Assembly: GCA_964558465.1 (NCBI GenBank)
Contig: CAZLEF010000017.1
Coordinates: forward strand, 1-64,000
Reading direction: 5' to 3'
Origin: JACJYC01 sp964558465
GTDB lineage: Bacteria; Bacteroidota; Bacteroidia; Chitinophagales; Saprospiraceae
Length of the DNA: 64,000 nucleotides
This document shows positions 10,054 through 19,890 of this stretch, piece after piece; within the stretch, counting starts at the first letter, position 1, and the number at the start of each line of letters is the position of its first letter. A model generated the notes under the pieces. The model was not told the origin of the DNA and made no database searches. It saw nothing but the letters and a program-made list of their open reading frames with translations. The translations under genes and the position numbers were made by a program.

Positions 10054-13000
10054 CTATACAAATTTCTTCATCTTCAGCGACACCTTATACCCCCCGTTTG
10101 GGTTGATATTCAACTCCGCTCTCAGCCTTTCGGCCCGCATGCGCAGGTTGTTGAGGCCCTGTCCTGATTTTTTCCGGTGTTGGGCCAGGTGATTGACGGG
10201 CGGGGCCTTGCCGTTGTCCTGGATATCCAGTTCAAAAATATTCCCCTTGTTGGCCATGAAAACCGTTACAAAATTGGCGCTGGAGTGTTTGGCGACGTTA
10301 TTGATCGTTTCCTTGAAGATAAAATAAAGATTTTGCCGGATGAAGGGAGGGATCTTTTCCTGCGGGTTGATCTTTTCGAGGCGGAGTTCATAACGGATGC
10401 CCAGCGGGAGCAACACCTCGTCGGCGTGTTCCTGCATGCGGTTGATGAGGTCTTCCACCCGGTCCTTGCGGGAGTCGATCGACCAGATGACGTCGTTCAT
10501 TTTATCCATCACTTTCCGGCTGACCTCTGCAATGGTTTTCACGCGGTCGATTTTTTCCTCGCCGTTGAGCATGGTCTGCAATACGTCGGCCTGCATGGCC
10601 ATACCGGAGAGCAGGCCGCTGACCTCGTCGTGCAGGTCGCTGGCCAGTTTGGTCCGGAGCCTTTCCACCTCCAGTTTTTGTTCGAGCCTGTATTTGAAAA
10701 CGGCGAAGGCCAGCAGGAGTAACCCGCAAACCCAGATCGGGATGATGTACCACCTCAGCCAGAAGGCTTGTTTTACTTTGATCTCCAGCGTATATTCATT
10801 TGGGCTGCGGAGCCCGTTGGGCAATGCGCCGGCTACCCGCAGGGTGTATTTGCCGGCCGATAGCCGGTTGTAACGGACGGTGTTGTTGGCGCCCTGGTAG
10901 ACCCAGTCTTTATCAACGGGGTCAAGCCGGGTCCAGAATTTATGGTGCCGCGACCGGTAAAATTCCGGCAGAGCGAATTGCAGGATAAAATAGGGATCCT
11001 GCGGATTGATCAGCAACCGGCGCAAGTGCAAAAGGCCGGTGTCCTGGGTCACCACCTGGTCTTTGGCGTCGTCGTAGCGGGTGATTTTGGTCACGAGCGG
11101 GGTCGGCGCGGCCGATTCGGCCCGGAAGTCGTTTCCATAAAAAGCATTGATGCCGTTTACCCCGCCGAAATAATAACGCCCGTCGGCCGTATCCCTGAAA
11201 AAGGCAAACCGGTTGAATTCGTTGTGACTCAACCCATCCGCCACAAAAAAATTCTGGAAATCCTGACCCTTGGTATCGAAATAAGAAAGCCCGTAGTAGG
11301 TGCTGATCCAGTAATTGCCCTTTTCATCGGGCGCGATGCCACAGACCACATCGCTGGCAATGCCATCTTTTTTGCGGTAAAAACGGATGGTTCCGGATTT
11401 GGGGTCCACGATGTTCAGGCCGTTCTCAGTACCGAGGAACATTTGCCCCGCCCCATCTTCATAAAGGACATAACAAACATTGTGGCTCAGGTTCAAGCCG
11501 GGGTCCCTGGCATTGGATTCGTAATGCCGGAGCAGCTTGTAATTTTTGTCAAAAACAAATACGCCCTGGTGGGTCGCTACCCAGAAATCGCCGGCGCTGC
11601 TCTCCAGGATATACCGGGGTTCGCATTGGTACAACGGGTCGGCGTCGCCCGGGAAAACCACCGGTTTGAACTCACCGGTTGCCGGATTAAATTCTACGAA
11701 CAGACCATCCAGCGAATTGGGCAAAGTGCACAACAAAAGAAAGATGCCGTCGCGGCGGATAGTGAAAGCGGAAATGAGATATTGGGTTTTGAAGGTTTTT
11801 GCGGTGCAGTTGACCACGTCGTACCGGTGCAGTTGCCCCAAGGTTCCATCCAGGCAGGAGGACCCCCAGATAAGGGTATCTGCCACCGTGAACAAATTGG
11901 AAGAGCAATTGAATTCGATGGGTTTTCCGGTCAGTTCATCCTGAAACACGATCGTATCCAGCACGTTGGTATTCGGATCGAGGGCATACCAGTAATCGAC
12001 CTCGCGGGCAATGTAGATCTTCCCGTCCCCTCCCTTTGTAATCCCGCGGATGCTGGCGCCTCTTTCATCGGTGTCGATACTTTGGTCGAGGAAGTTTTTG
12101 ACATTCGGGCTTTTATTGCGGATGACCTTCATGCCGGTATCCAGCCCTAAAAAAATGGTTTTGAAAAAATCCTGGCTGAACGCGGAGACGACCAGATTCT
12201 TCGGGTTGATCAGGAAAGAAAAATCCGCCGCCTTGTTTTCCGGGGTCAGGCAGTTGAACCGGCTGAGTTCGGGGTAATCCTGGGACAAAAGCCGGTTGGA
12301 TTGTCCAAATAAAAGATTTCCGGCTTCATCCTCCCATGCATGCACATAATAAGAATCCTGGGGGAGTTCCTGGGGGCGGTCGAAACAAAATTTTTCAGGA
12401 GAAAGCCGGAAGACCCCGGGCGTGCCGGACCACGCGATCCAAATCCGCCCGCGCCGGTCCTGGTGCATAAACCTGGGGCGATCGGGGTATTTGAAAAAAC
12501 CATCGGAGCAGGGATCATTTTCCTGGGTGAAAAGGCGCCTGATCTGGCCGTCGGGCGCCAGCAACATCAGCCCCTTGTGGGTATCGTTGATCAGAAAATC
12601 GCCGTTTGCCAGGTGGACCAGGTTGACGTGCCCCTGGCCGAATCCGCCGCCTTTCACATCAAATAAAAGTGAAAACCGGTGATCGGCGTTCATCCGGTAA
12701 ATGCTCAGAAGTTCGCGGTCCTGGCGGAAGGCTGCAGCAAATATTTCGCCTTCCCGGTCTACGATGATGGTGCGCACCAGCCCCAATACCCCGGTTTTAG
12801 GTTGTACGTCGACCCGTTCAACCTGGAAAGTCAAGGGATCGAACAAGTCAAAATTGGTCAGGATCTTTTCATAAAAAATAACGAGCCGGTTGGATTTTCC
12901 TTTTGCCAGCAAAGCGATATTGGAACCGTTGATCTGGTGGGTATTGTCCTGATCGGAGTTGAACACCAGGAACTCATATCCGTCAAACCGGTTCAATCCG

Positions 13001-13188
13001 TTCTGGGTTCCGATCCAGATCAGGTGATCGCTTCCGGAGATGATGGTTTTGACGAGGCGGTTGGAGAGGCCTTCATTGAGTTCAAAAAAATCCGCTTGCT
13101 GAACAAGCCTGCTTTGCGCAAAGGCTGTTCCCGCCGGAAAAATACAGAGGAAGGAAAAAAACAGAAGCGGTTTGGTCAGGTTGTTCAT
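10054..13188 (-). CDS. Propeller-sensor histidine kinase (two-component regulator propeller, Y_Y_Y, HisKA_3)
   Basis: This is a membrane sensor kinase of about 1044 residues. A signal peptide is followed by a long periplasmic beta-propeller with repeats of the form LIWIGTQNGLNRFD and FWVATHQGVFVFD. A Y_Y_Y-like immunoglobulin domain (KYTLRVAGALPNG), one membrane segment (about 808-830) and a NarL-type kinase core follow. His853 in ASDLHDEVSG is the phosphorylation site. The N-box is NNVAKHS and the G-box region is GQGLNNLRMRAERL. The ATG at 13188 is preferred over the TTG at 13221 because it directly precedes the signal peptide. It lies downstream of its cognate response regulator, 69 bases apart. 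The ligand is unknown. Confidence 0.92.
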   Translation of the reverse strand: MNNLTKPLLFFSFLCIFPAGTAFAQSRLVQQADFFELNEGLSNRLVKTIISGSDHLIWIGTQNGLNRFDGYEFLVFNSDQDNTHQINGSNIALLAKGKSNRLVIFYEKILTNFDLFDPLTFQVERVDVQPKTGVLGLVRTIIVDREGEIFAAAFRQDRELLSIYRMNADHRFSLLFDVKGGGFGQGHVNLVHLANGDFLINDTHKGLMLLAPDGQIRRLFTQENDPCSDGFFKYPDRPRFMHQDRRGRIWIAWSGTPGVFRLSPEKFCFDRPQELPQDSYYVHAWEDEAGNLLFGQSNRLLSQDYPELSRFNCLTPENKAADFSFLINPKNLVVSAFSQDFFKTIFLGLDTGMKVIRNKSPNVKNFLDQSIDTDERGASIRGITKGGDGKIYIAREVDYWYALDPNTNVLDTIVFQDELTGKPIEFNCSSNLFTVADTLIWGSSCLDGTLGQLHRYDVVNCTAKTFKTQYLISAFTIRRDGIFLLLCTLPNSLDGLFVEFNPATGEFKPVVFPGDADPLYQCEPRYILESSAGDFWVATHQGVFVFDKNYKLLRHYESNARDPGLNLSHNVCYVLYEDGAGQMFLGTENGLNIVDPKSGTIRFYRKKDGIASDVVCGIAPDEKGNYWISTYYGLSYFDTKGQDFQNFFVADGLSHNEFNRFAFFRDTADGRYYFGGVNGINAFYGNDFRAESAAPTPLVTKITRYDDAKDQVVTQDTGLLHLRRLLINPQDPYFILQFALPEFYRSRHHKFWTRLDPVDKDWVYQGANNTVRYNRLSAGKYTLRVAGALPNGLRSPNEYTLEIKVKQAFWLRWYIIPIWVCGLLLLAFAVFKYRLEQKLEVERLRTKLASDLHDEVSGLLSGMAMQADVLQTMLNGEEKIDRVKTIAEVSRKVMDKMNDVIWSIDSRKDRVEDLINRMQEHADEVLLPLGIRYELRLEKINPQEKIPPFIRQNLYFIFKETINNVAKHSSANFVTVFMANKGNIFELDIQDNGKAPPVNHLAQHRKKSGQGLNNLRMRAERLRAELNINPNGGYKVSLKMKKFV

Positions 13189-13257
13189 GGCGTATTTGGG
13201 GTTGTACCGTTTAAGGATCAATCCGGGATAAAATTAAATAAATTTCACCGGAAATTT

Positions 13258-13887
13258 TCAAATTTCCCCATCCATTTTTTTCTTGATCACCTCGCCTTTG
13301 CTATTGACATTGAGCTTTTTATAGATTTTTTTAATGTGGTCCCGGACAGTTTCAACCGAAATATCCAGTTTGTCGGCGATCAGTTTATAGCTCAATCCGT
13401 CTACCAGTCCCTGGACAATTTCCTCCTGTCTGGGGGTCAGGGCGTGTTCGGGATCAACATATTTGGGCCCGAAAAAAGTGACAATTTTACGTGCGATGGC
13501 AGGCGACATATACGAACCCCCATTGTAAACGGTCATCAGCGCTTCCCGGATCTCGGTGAGATTGCTGGTCTTTTTGATATAAGCCACCGCGCCGGCCCGG
13601 AGCGCTTCAAAAATGCGTTCATTGTCGTCGTGTGCCGTGAGCATGATAATATCCGCGTCAGGCAGTTCGGGCCGGATGTACCGGATGCCTTCGATGCCCG
13701 ACATCCCGCCCGGCAAGCCGATATCGAGCAGGATCAGGTCGATCGGCCCTTTGGCTTTGTGGCTGTCCAGAAACGATTCTACAGAATTGGATGTATGTAC
13801 CACCTGAATGCCTTCCTGTGAAGATAAAAACTGAACAAGCGTGTCGATCACCAAGGGCTGATCCTCGATAATTGCGAGGTTGATCAT
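13258..13887 (-). CDS. NarL/LuxR-family response regulator
   Basis: This is a 209-residue DNA-binding response regulator. The receiver domain has the acidic pair E8/D9, the phosphoacceptor Asp55 in LILLDIGLPG and the conserved Lys in AYIKKTS. The C-terminal LuxR helix-turn-helix reads ALTPRQEEIVQGL...SVETVRDHIKKIYKKLNV. It is encoded just upstream of the propeller kinase on the same strand and is almost certainly phosphorylated by it. Regulated targets cannot be inferred from the window. Confidence 0.94.
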   Translation of the reverse strand: MINLAIIEDQPLVIDTLVQFLSSQEGIQVVHTSNSVESFLDSHKAKGPIDLILLDIGLPGGMSGIEGIRYIRPELPDADIIMLTAHDDNERIFEALRAGAVAYIKKTSNLTEIREALMTVYNGGSYMSPAIARKIVTFFGPKYVDPEHALTPRQEEIVQGLVDGLSYKLIADKLDISVETVRDHIKKIYKKLNVNSKGEVIKKKMDGEI

Positions 13888-14001
13888 GGAATTTATTTAT
13901 AGAACGCTAAGCTAGGTAAAAATGTCGACTATGCCAATTAATTAATGGGGGGATTGAGGAAGTGCGTGGGACCGAGAAAGGGGTTATTTCCCGACAATTG
14001 T

Positions 14002-14009
14002 TATTTTTG
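14002..14009 (+). promoter_or_regulatory. -7 promoter box for fabH
   Basis: TATTTTTG matches TAnnTTTG and lies 25 bases before the fabH ATG. Confidence 0.65.
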
Positions 14010-14034
14010 CTGATCATCACCAAATCGAAACATT

Positions 14035-15102
14035 ATGCCCAATACCAAAATTGCAGGAATAGGCTATTACGTGCCCGAAAAAGTAGTCACCAACAACGAC
14101 CTGACCCAACTCATGGACACGACCGACGAATGGATTCAGGAAAGGACCGGGATCCGGGAGCGCCGTTACGGCCAAAAACACAAAGAAACGACCACCACAA
14201 TGGGGGCGCGGGCGGCTGAGATTGCAATTCAACGGGCGGGGATCCGAAAGGAAGAGGTTGATTTTATCATTTTTGCCACTCTGAGTCCCGACTATTATTT
14301 CCCGGGCTGCGGCGTGCTTGTCCAGCGGGAAATGGGCATGACCGCCTCAGAAGCCGGCGCCCTGGATATCCGCAACCAATGTTCCGGGTTTGTGTACGGC
14401 TTGTCCATCGCCGACCAGTTCATCAAAACCGGCATGTATAAAAATATCCTCCTGATTGGAAGCGAAATGCACTCCATGGGGCTCGATTTCAGTACAAGAG
14501 GCCGCAACGTAACCGTTATTTTTGGAGACGGCGCCGGCGCGGTGGTGCTTCAACCCACCGAAGAGCCCGGTAAAGGTGTCCTGACCACGCACCTGCATTC
14601 CGACGGGACCTATGCCGAAAAACTGGCTATTATCAACCCTGGAGCGCACGGAGGGTATCACGTTGCCAGGCTGGAAGAACCCGTGGATTATCATTACGCC
14701 GATGTTGAATTTGGAGAAATGTTTGTCAACAACTATATGATCGATAACGGCCTTATTTTTCCCAATATGGAAGGCCAGTTTGTTTTTAAAATGGCCATCC
14801 AGAAATTCCCGGAGGTCATCCATGAAGCCCTCGCCAAAACGGGGCTCCGGGTGGCCGACATCGACATGCTCATCCCGCATCAGGCCAACCTGCGCATCAG
14901 CCAGTTTGTACAAAAAAAACTGGGCCTCGGCGATCACCAGGTTTGGAACAATATCCAACGTTTTGGCAATACCACCGCCGCTTCCATTCCGATCGCCCTC
15001 TGCGAAGCAGTGGAGGCCGGCGCAGTCAAGGAAGGCGCCCTGGTTTGCCTTGCAGCCTTCGGCAGCGGCTTTACCTGGGGGTCGGCTTTGATCAGGTGGT
15101 GA
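14035..15102 (+). CDS. fabH: 3-oxoacyl-[acyl-carrier-protein] synthase III (FabH-type)
   Basis: This thiolase-fold condensing enzyme of type II fatty-acid synthesis joins an acyl-CoA primer to malonyl-ACP. The catalytic triad is intact: Cys116 in NQCSGF, His282 in IPHQAN and Asn312 in FGNTTAAS. GDGAGA follows the core. The residues before the catalytic Cys are NQ rather than the common AA, and an insertion of roughly 25 residues (210-250) is longer than in E. coli FabH. This could mark a paralogue with a different primer, as seen in KASIII-like enzymes. It stands alone between a regulator pair and a GNAT-like gene, without other fab genes nearby. Confidence 0.9.
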   Translation: MPNTKIAGIGYYVPEKVVTNNDLTQLMDTTDEWIQERTGIRERRYGQKHKETTTTMGARAAEIAIQRAGIRKEEVDFIIFATLSPDYYFPGCGVLVQREMGMTASEAGALDIRNQCSGFVYGLSIADQFIKTGMYKNILLIGSEMHSMGLDFSTRGRNVTVIFGDGAGAVVLQPTEEPGKGVLTTHLHSDGTYAEKLAIINPGAHGGYHVARLEEPVDYHYADVEFGEMFVNNYMIDNGLIFPNMEGQFVFKMAIQKFPEVIHEALAKTGLRVADIDMLIPHQANLRISQFVQKKLGLGDHQVWNNIQRFGNTTAASIPIALCEAVEAGAVKEGALVCLAAFGSGFTWGSALIRW

Positions 15103-15213
15103 TTTTATAATGGCTCCCGCTTCCGGTGGGTCAGGGCGGGCAAAAAGTTGTCAGGAGCGGGCCAAAACAGGCCAAAAATACTATCTTGCGCCCGGTTTAA
15201 GCAAGCACTTATT

Positions 15214-16377
15214 ATGCAGATACTGGAAGTCAAATCGCAAAACGAATGGCGCCTGTTTCACAAAGTACCGCATCTCGTTTACCGCAATGACCCGAACTGG
15301 ATTTGCCCGCTGGAAGGCGATATCCGCAGCATATTCAATCCGGCTGAAAACAAGGCCTTTGCCGATGGGGAAGCCGCTCTTTGGGTGTTGCTCGACGAAA
15401 AGGGCCGGCCTGCGGGCAGGATCGCTGCTTTTATCGACCATGACCGGAATAAAAAACAGCCCTACCCGCTTGGAGGGATCGGCTTTTTTGAGTGCATCAA
15501 CAATGCCGGCTTTGCAAGGGCGCTTTTTGAAAAGGCCGAAGACTGGTTGAAAGAAAGAGGCGCCAATGCAGTCGACGCACCCATCAATTTTGGTGAACGC
15601 GATAAATTCTGGGGCCTGCTGGTCAAAGGGTTCGACCCGCCTTTGTTCCAGGAAAATTACCATCCGGCCTGGTACCGGGCTTTTTTTGAGAACCGGGGCT
15701 ACCAACCCTTCGAGCAGATCCTCACCCTCAAGGGCAAATCCACAGAAATGGACCTGACGCGGCTCAAGAGCATTTCCGACCGGATCCGGGCCAAGGGCGC
15801 TGATATTCGTGTGGAAAGTTACCGCCCCGAAAAACTCGAACAATATGCCCGCGACTTCTGTGAGGTTTACAATGCTTCCTTTGCCCATTTTGAGCATTTC
15901 AAACCGATCGAGCCGGCACAGATCATCAAACTGATGAACCAGGTCAAAGCGGTTATCGACCCCGGTATCATCTGTATCGCTTACTACGAAGGACGCCCTG
16001 CTGCTTTTTGCGCTCTTTTCCCGGATGTCAACTTTCTGCTCAGACACGCCAAAGGCCGGCTTAATTGGCGCACCCTGCCGGGTTTTTTCCTGCGCAGAGC
16101 CCTGGCGAAGACTTTCAATGCAAAGGGTATTGGCTTCGGCGTACATCCCGACTACCAGTCAAAGGGCGTATTCCCCTTCATCATAGAATTTTTGGCCAGC
16201 TCGGATAATATTAAAAAATATCCATATATGTATCTGACCACCATCCGGGCCCACAACGCCGAGATCATTGCGCTCTACCGCCGCCTCAATGTAGAGGTCG
16301 ACCGGGTGCATATCGCCTACCGGAAAGCGCTCGAACCCGGCGTCCCCATCGAACCCTTCCCGTTTATTGAAGTCTGA
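15214..16377 (+). CDS. GNAT-fold N-acetyltransferase-like protein
   Basis: The 387-residue protein belongs to a Bacteroidota group related to GNAT acyltransferases. The C-terminal half has the CoA-binding style segment GIGFGVHPDYQSKGVFPFIIEFL and the typical end of a GNAT domain (ALYRRLNVEVDR). The N-terminal half has an acyltransferase-like duplication with NFGERDKFWGLLVKGFDPP. The substrate is unknown. The frame opens earlier at 15148, but the ATG at 15214 gives the natural N-terminus (MQILEVKSQNEW) and follows a TATCTTG box-like sequence. It is flanked by fabH and aroC on the same strand. Confidence 0.75.
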   Translation: MQILEVKSQNEWRLFHKVPHLVYRNDPNWICPLEGDIRSIFNPAENKAFADGEAALWVLLDEKGRPAGRIAAFIDHDRNKKQPYPLGGIGFFECINNAGFARALFEKAEDWLKERGANAVDAPINFGERDKFWGLLVKGFDPPLFQENYHPAWYRAFFENRGYQPFEQILTLKGKSTEMDLTRLKSISDRIRAKGADIRVESYRPEKLEQYARDFCEVYNASFAHFEHFKPIEPAQIIKLMNQVKAVIDPGIICIAYYEGRPAAFCALFPDVNFLLRHAKGRLNWRTLPGFFLRRALAKTFNAKGIGFGVHPDYQSKGVFPFIIEFLASSDNIKKYPYMYLTTIRAHNAEIIALYRRLNVEVDRVHIAYRKALEPGVPIEPFPFIEV

Positions 16378-16471
16378 TGGTTGAGCCCGTCTTTATCCTC
16401 CACCCTTTTCCTTCACCCTTTAACCTTTAACCTTAAAAATCCCTACCTTAGCGCCTCAAAACCACCTCAAA

Positions 16472-17554
16472 TTGGCAGGCAGTACTTTCGGATCGGTCTT
16501 TCGCATCACCACTTTCGGAGAATCCCATGGAACCGCGGTCGGCGTGATCCTCGACGGTTGCCCGGCGGGGCTGGAAATCGATGAGCATTTTATTCAATCC
16601 GAACTGGATCGCCGCCGTCCGGGGCAATCCGCCATTGTGACGCAGCGCAAAGAAGGGGACAAAGTCCAGATTTTGTCGGGTATATTTGAAGGAAAAACGA
16701 CGGGCATGCCCATTGCGATGGCCATTTACAACGAAGATGCCCGGTCGAAGGACTACAGCCATATCGCCGATGCCTTCCGTCCTTCGCATGCCGATTTTAC
16801 TTTTCAGGCCAAATACGGCTTCCGCGATTACCGGGGCGGCGGCCGTTCGTCAGCCAGGGAAACGGCAGCCAGGGTAGCTGCAGGGGCTATTGCCAAGTTG
16901 TTGCTGCAAAAAGAAGGAATGGTGATTAACGCCTATGTGAGCCAGGTAGGCGCTTTGGTTCTGGAGAAAACCTGGATGGAACTTGACCTTTCACAAACCG
17001 AAAACAACCCGGTCAGATGCCCCGACCCGGCGATGGCAGCCGAAATGGAAGCATTGATCCGGGAGGTGCGCAAGGCGGGCGATACGATCGGCGGGGTGGT
17101 CAGTTGTGTCATCCGGGGGGTGTCCGCCGGCCTGGGGGAACCCGTATTTGACAAGCTCCATGCCGATCTCGGCAAGGCTATTCTCAGCATCAACGCCTGC
17201 AAAGGTTTTGAATACGGCTCCGGTTTCGCCGGCGTTACCCTGCGCGGCTCCGAACACAACGACGCCTTTTTTAATGACGAAGGGCGCATCCGGACCCGGA
17301 CCAATTTCTCCGGCGGCATCCAGGGCGGCATCTCCAACGGGATGGATATTTATTTCAGGGCTGCTTTCAAACCGGTGGCCACCATTGTACCCGAACAACC
17401 CTCCGTCAACCTGGCCGGCGAACCCGTAACCGTTGCCGGAAAAGGCCGTCACGACCCTTGCGTGCTGCCACGCGCCGTTCCCATCGTGGAGGCTATGGCT
17501 GCCATTACCCTTGCCGACCACTGGCTCCGCCTGCGGTTGAGCAGGCTTTATTAG
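16472..17554 (+). CDS. aroC: Chorismate synthase
   Basis: This is the last enzyme of the shikimate pathway; it converts 5-enolpyruvylshikimate-3-phosphate to chorismate with reduced FMN. The signatures GSVFRITTFGESHG (N-terminus), SHADFTFQAKYGFRDYRGGGRSSARET and GKGRHDPCVLPRAVPIVEAM are all present. The 360-residue length is normal. The start is a TTG at 16472, which places the GSTFG motif at its normal position near the N-terminus; TACCTTAG at 16444-16451 is a plausible -7 element. No other aro genes are next to it. Confidence 0.96.
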   Translation: MAGSTFGSVFRITTFGESHGTAVGVILDGCPAGLEIDEHFIQSELDRRRPGQSAIVTQRKEGDKVQILSGIFEGKTTGMPIAMAIYNEDARSKDYSHIADAFRPSHADFTFQAKYGFRDYRGGGRSSARETAARVAAGAIAKLLLQKEGMVINAYVSQVGALVLEKTWMELDLSQTENNPVRCPDPAMAAEMEALIREVRKAGDTIGGVVSCVIRGVSAGLGEPVFDKLHADLGKAILSINACKGFEYGSGFAGVTLRGSEHNDAFFNDEGRIRTRTNFSGGIQGGISNGMDIYFRAAFKPVATIVPEQPSVNLAGEPVTVAGKGRHDPCVLPRAVPIVEAMAAITLADHWLRLRLSRLY

Positions 17555-17566
17555 TGTGGCGGAGGG

Positions 17567-17690
17567 TTTTTGAGGAACGGAGGAATTGATTCGATTTAAT
17601 GATTGGGACGATTGATTCGATTATTTCCAAAATCAGACCAATCGAACCAATCGAATCAATCGAATCAATCGAATCAATCGAATCAATATT
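17567..17690. repeat. AATCGAATC nonamer arrays, inverted
   Basis: After aroC the left side has GATTGATTCGATT-type units and the right side (from about 17637) has at least four tandem copies of CGAATCAAT at period 9. The two orientations can pair with each other. The spacer leads directly into the promoter-like TATCTTTA (17695-17702) of the next gene. Confidence 0.8.
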
Positions 17691-17738
17691 TCCCTATCTT
17701 TATCCCCGGATTCTGACCGGCATCAAGCATCCAGGCTC

Positions 17739-19172
17739 ATGTTCAGATACATCCTGAATCGATTGCTTCTCTTCATTCCCACACTGATCGTCATTTCTTT
17801 GCTGGCGTTCGGTTTGAGCCGCTGTACCCCGGGGGATCCGGTTTTGCGCTTTCTGCCCTCTTCCGAGGATTCCAGGTATGTGGCCAAATCCGATCTGTTT
17901 GAACAAATGTACCGTCGCCAGGCGGCCGAAATGCGGCTCGACAAACCTGCCTTCTACTTCCGCGTTGCCCCGGCGCCTTATCCGGATACCCTCTATAAAA
18001 TCGTGTTTAAAGACCGGCGGGTGGCAGCCGGCAAACTGATTGGTCAATACGGCAACTGGCCGCTAATATCCGGTTATCTTGCTGCGGCCTCCCTTTTCGA
18101 CAGGGAACTGGAGGCAACCCACGATTCCATCGGGCGCGCTGCAAAAGCCCGGCTGAGGCCCTTTGTCCGGCGCCTTCCCCTGCAATATCACGATACCCAT
18201 ATCCGGCTTACGCTCGACAGCATCGAAAATATCCTGGGCGCGTATCCGGTTGTGCAGGCCCGTTTGAAAGGCCCCTGGACGGCCCTTGCCGAGGGCTATG
18301 CCCGGGTAAAAGACGAGGCCTCGCCCAATCGATTGTACATTCCAAGGTTTACCTGGTACGGGTTGGATACCCAATATCACCTCTGGATCACCGGTTTCTT
18401 CCGCGGAGATTTCGGCATTTCTTATCGCGACCGGCAACCTGCTTTTGTCAAGATCATGGCCCATATGAAATGGACCGTCATCATCAACGTGATCTCGCTG
18501 ATCCTGGCGTTCGGATTGTCTATATTTCTGGGGGTACGTTCAGCCTCGGCCCCCGGAGGCCTTTTTGACAAGACTGCAACGGTCACCCTTTTTATCCTTT
18601 ATGCGCTGCCCAGTTTCTGGGTAGCCACCATTCTCATCGTGTTTTTTTCTACCGGAGAATACGGCATGGACCTGTTCCCTACCATGGGCGTAGGCGAGAT
18701 CCCCGGCGGCGCCAATTGGTGGGACATCCTCAAGATCCGGACCTATCACCTTTTTTTACCCGTCTTTTGCCTCACCTACGGGTCACTGGCCTTTATTACC
18801 CGGCAGATGCGCGGAAGCATGCTCCGGGTAATGCAGGAAGACTATATCCGCACTGCCCGCGCCAAGGGTCTGCCGGAAAAGCAGGTGATCTGGCGTCATG
18901 CCTTCCGCAACGCCCTTTTTCCGATGATCACCTTGCTGGCATCTGTTTTTCCGGCCGCGTTGTCCGGTTCGGTGGTGCTGGAGGTCATTTTTAATATCCC
19001 CGGCATGGGCAAACTGATGTACGAATCGATTACCAGTGAAGATTGGCCTGTAGTTTATATCATTTTACTCCTCGGAGCGTTATTAACCGTTATCGGGGTT
19101 CTGATCGCCGATTTGTTATATGCCTGGGCCGACCCGAGGGTGAGTTTTGGAAAAAGGAAAGACAAACATTGA
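17739..19172 (+). CDS. ABC transporter permease, DppB/OppB type, with large extracytoplasmic insertion
   Basis: This is an inner-membrane permease of the peptide/nickel ABC importer family (BPD_transp_1). The N-terminus (FRYILNRLLLFIPTLIVISLLAF) is the canonical first helix of DppB. The EAA loop reads RTARAKGLPEKQVIWRHAFRNAL. Unlike the roughly 310-residue E. coli DppB it has 477 residues, because about 150-170 hydrophilic residues (about 40-210) separate the first helix from the core. This expansion occurs in Bacteroidota homologues. No partner DppC permease, ATPase or binding protein is adjacent. Confidence 0.9.
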   Translation: MFRYILNRLLLFIPTLIVISLLAFGLSRCTPGDPVLRFLPSSEDSRYVAKSDLFEQMYRRQAAEMRLDKPAFYFRVAPAPYPDTLYKIVFKDRRVAAGKLIGQYGNWPLISGYLAAASLFDRELEATHDSIGRAAKARLRPFVRRLPLQYHDTHIRLTLDSIENILGAYPVVQARLKGPWTALAEGYARVKDEASPNRLYIPRFTWYGLDTQYHLWITGFFRGDFGISYRDRQPAFVKIMAHMKWTVIINVISLILAFGLSIFLGVRSASAPGGLFDKTATVTLFILYALPSFWVATILIVFFSTGEYGMDLFPTMGVGEIPGGANWWDILKIRTYHLFLPVFCLTYGSLAFITRQMRGSMLRVMQEDYIRTARAKGLPEKQVIWRHAFRNALFPMITLLASVFPAALSGSVVLEVIFNIPGMGKLMYESITSEDWPVVYIILLLGALLTVIGVLIADLLYAWADPRVSFGKRKDKH

Positions 19173-19213
19173 TCTATTTCGGGTAGGCCCTGAAAAATTC
19201 CAATGAACCAAAA

Positions 19214-19873
19214 ATGAAAAATACCGCCCGGGAAGTTTTACAAACCGTTGTCCTGATCCTGTTCCTGGCCGGGACGGCCAATACCCTCTGGCTGGCCGAA
19301 GTCATCTGGATGACCGGATGGGAAGGGCTGAGTTGGTTGTGGCAACCCCAATATTCAGCCTATACCGGTGTTGCACTGGCGGTGTCGGCTTATTTGTTGC
19401 CTTTCATTCTGATCGGCAAGGTCACGGGACCGAGGTTGTGGATCTCAGCCGTCGAACTTTTTTTTTCCGGCGTGGTGGCTTTTCTGATTGCCCGCAATAT
19501 TCTTTATGGGCTCTACGGGGGGATGGCGGTCCTGACCATCTCACCAAATTTGTTATACCTCATGCTGGCGGCCTTGCTGGCCCTGGCAGCCGGTTCCTTT
19601 TACCTCACCACCCAGCGCCGGCTTGCCAGAACGGGGATTTCTTATTATTTTTGGCTTTTTGCCGCATTGGGCGCCCCGGTTGCATTAAGCCTGCTTACGG
19701 TGCAGGTATTTCCCGGGTTGGGCAGCGGCGCCACCCTGGCCGACGCCGTTAAAATGGGTTATCCCCTTTTCTGGATCGTACTCTGCCTGGGCGCTGTTTC
19801 TCTGCTGGGTGTTTCCCGCCCGCCTCAGCCTCATGAATACAATGAAAAAATCCTGGATGACGTCGAATTTTAA
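19214..19873 (+). CDS. Integral membrane protein of unknown function
   Basis: I do not recognise the family. The 219-residue product has six likely membrane helices (about 9-29, 45-65, 72-98, 104-125, 141-162 and 182-200) and a short acidic cytoplasmic tail ending NEKILDDVEF. It follows the ABC permease gene by 41 bases on the same strand and precedes the SH3-domain lipoprotein by 17 bases, so the three may be co-transcribed. Confidence 0.7.
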   Translation: MKNTAREVLQTVVLILFLAGTANTLWLAEVIWMTGWEGLSWLWQPQYSAYTGVALAVSAYLLPFILIGKVTGPRLWISAVELFFSGVVAFLIARNILYGLYGGMAVLTISPNLLYLMLAALLALAAGSFYLTTQRRLARTGISYYFWLFAALGAPVALSLLTVQVFPGLGSGATLADAVKMGYPLFWIVLCLGAVSLLGVSRPPQPHEYNEKILDDVEF

Positions 19874-19890
19874 CGAAAAGCCAAACAAAC

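Noticed and set aside
10942..12150. Forward open frame of about 400 codons opposite the sensor kinase
   Set aside because: Antisense shadow of the propeller repeats; no start context and no domain.
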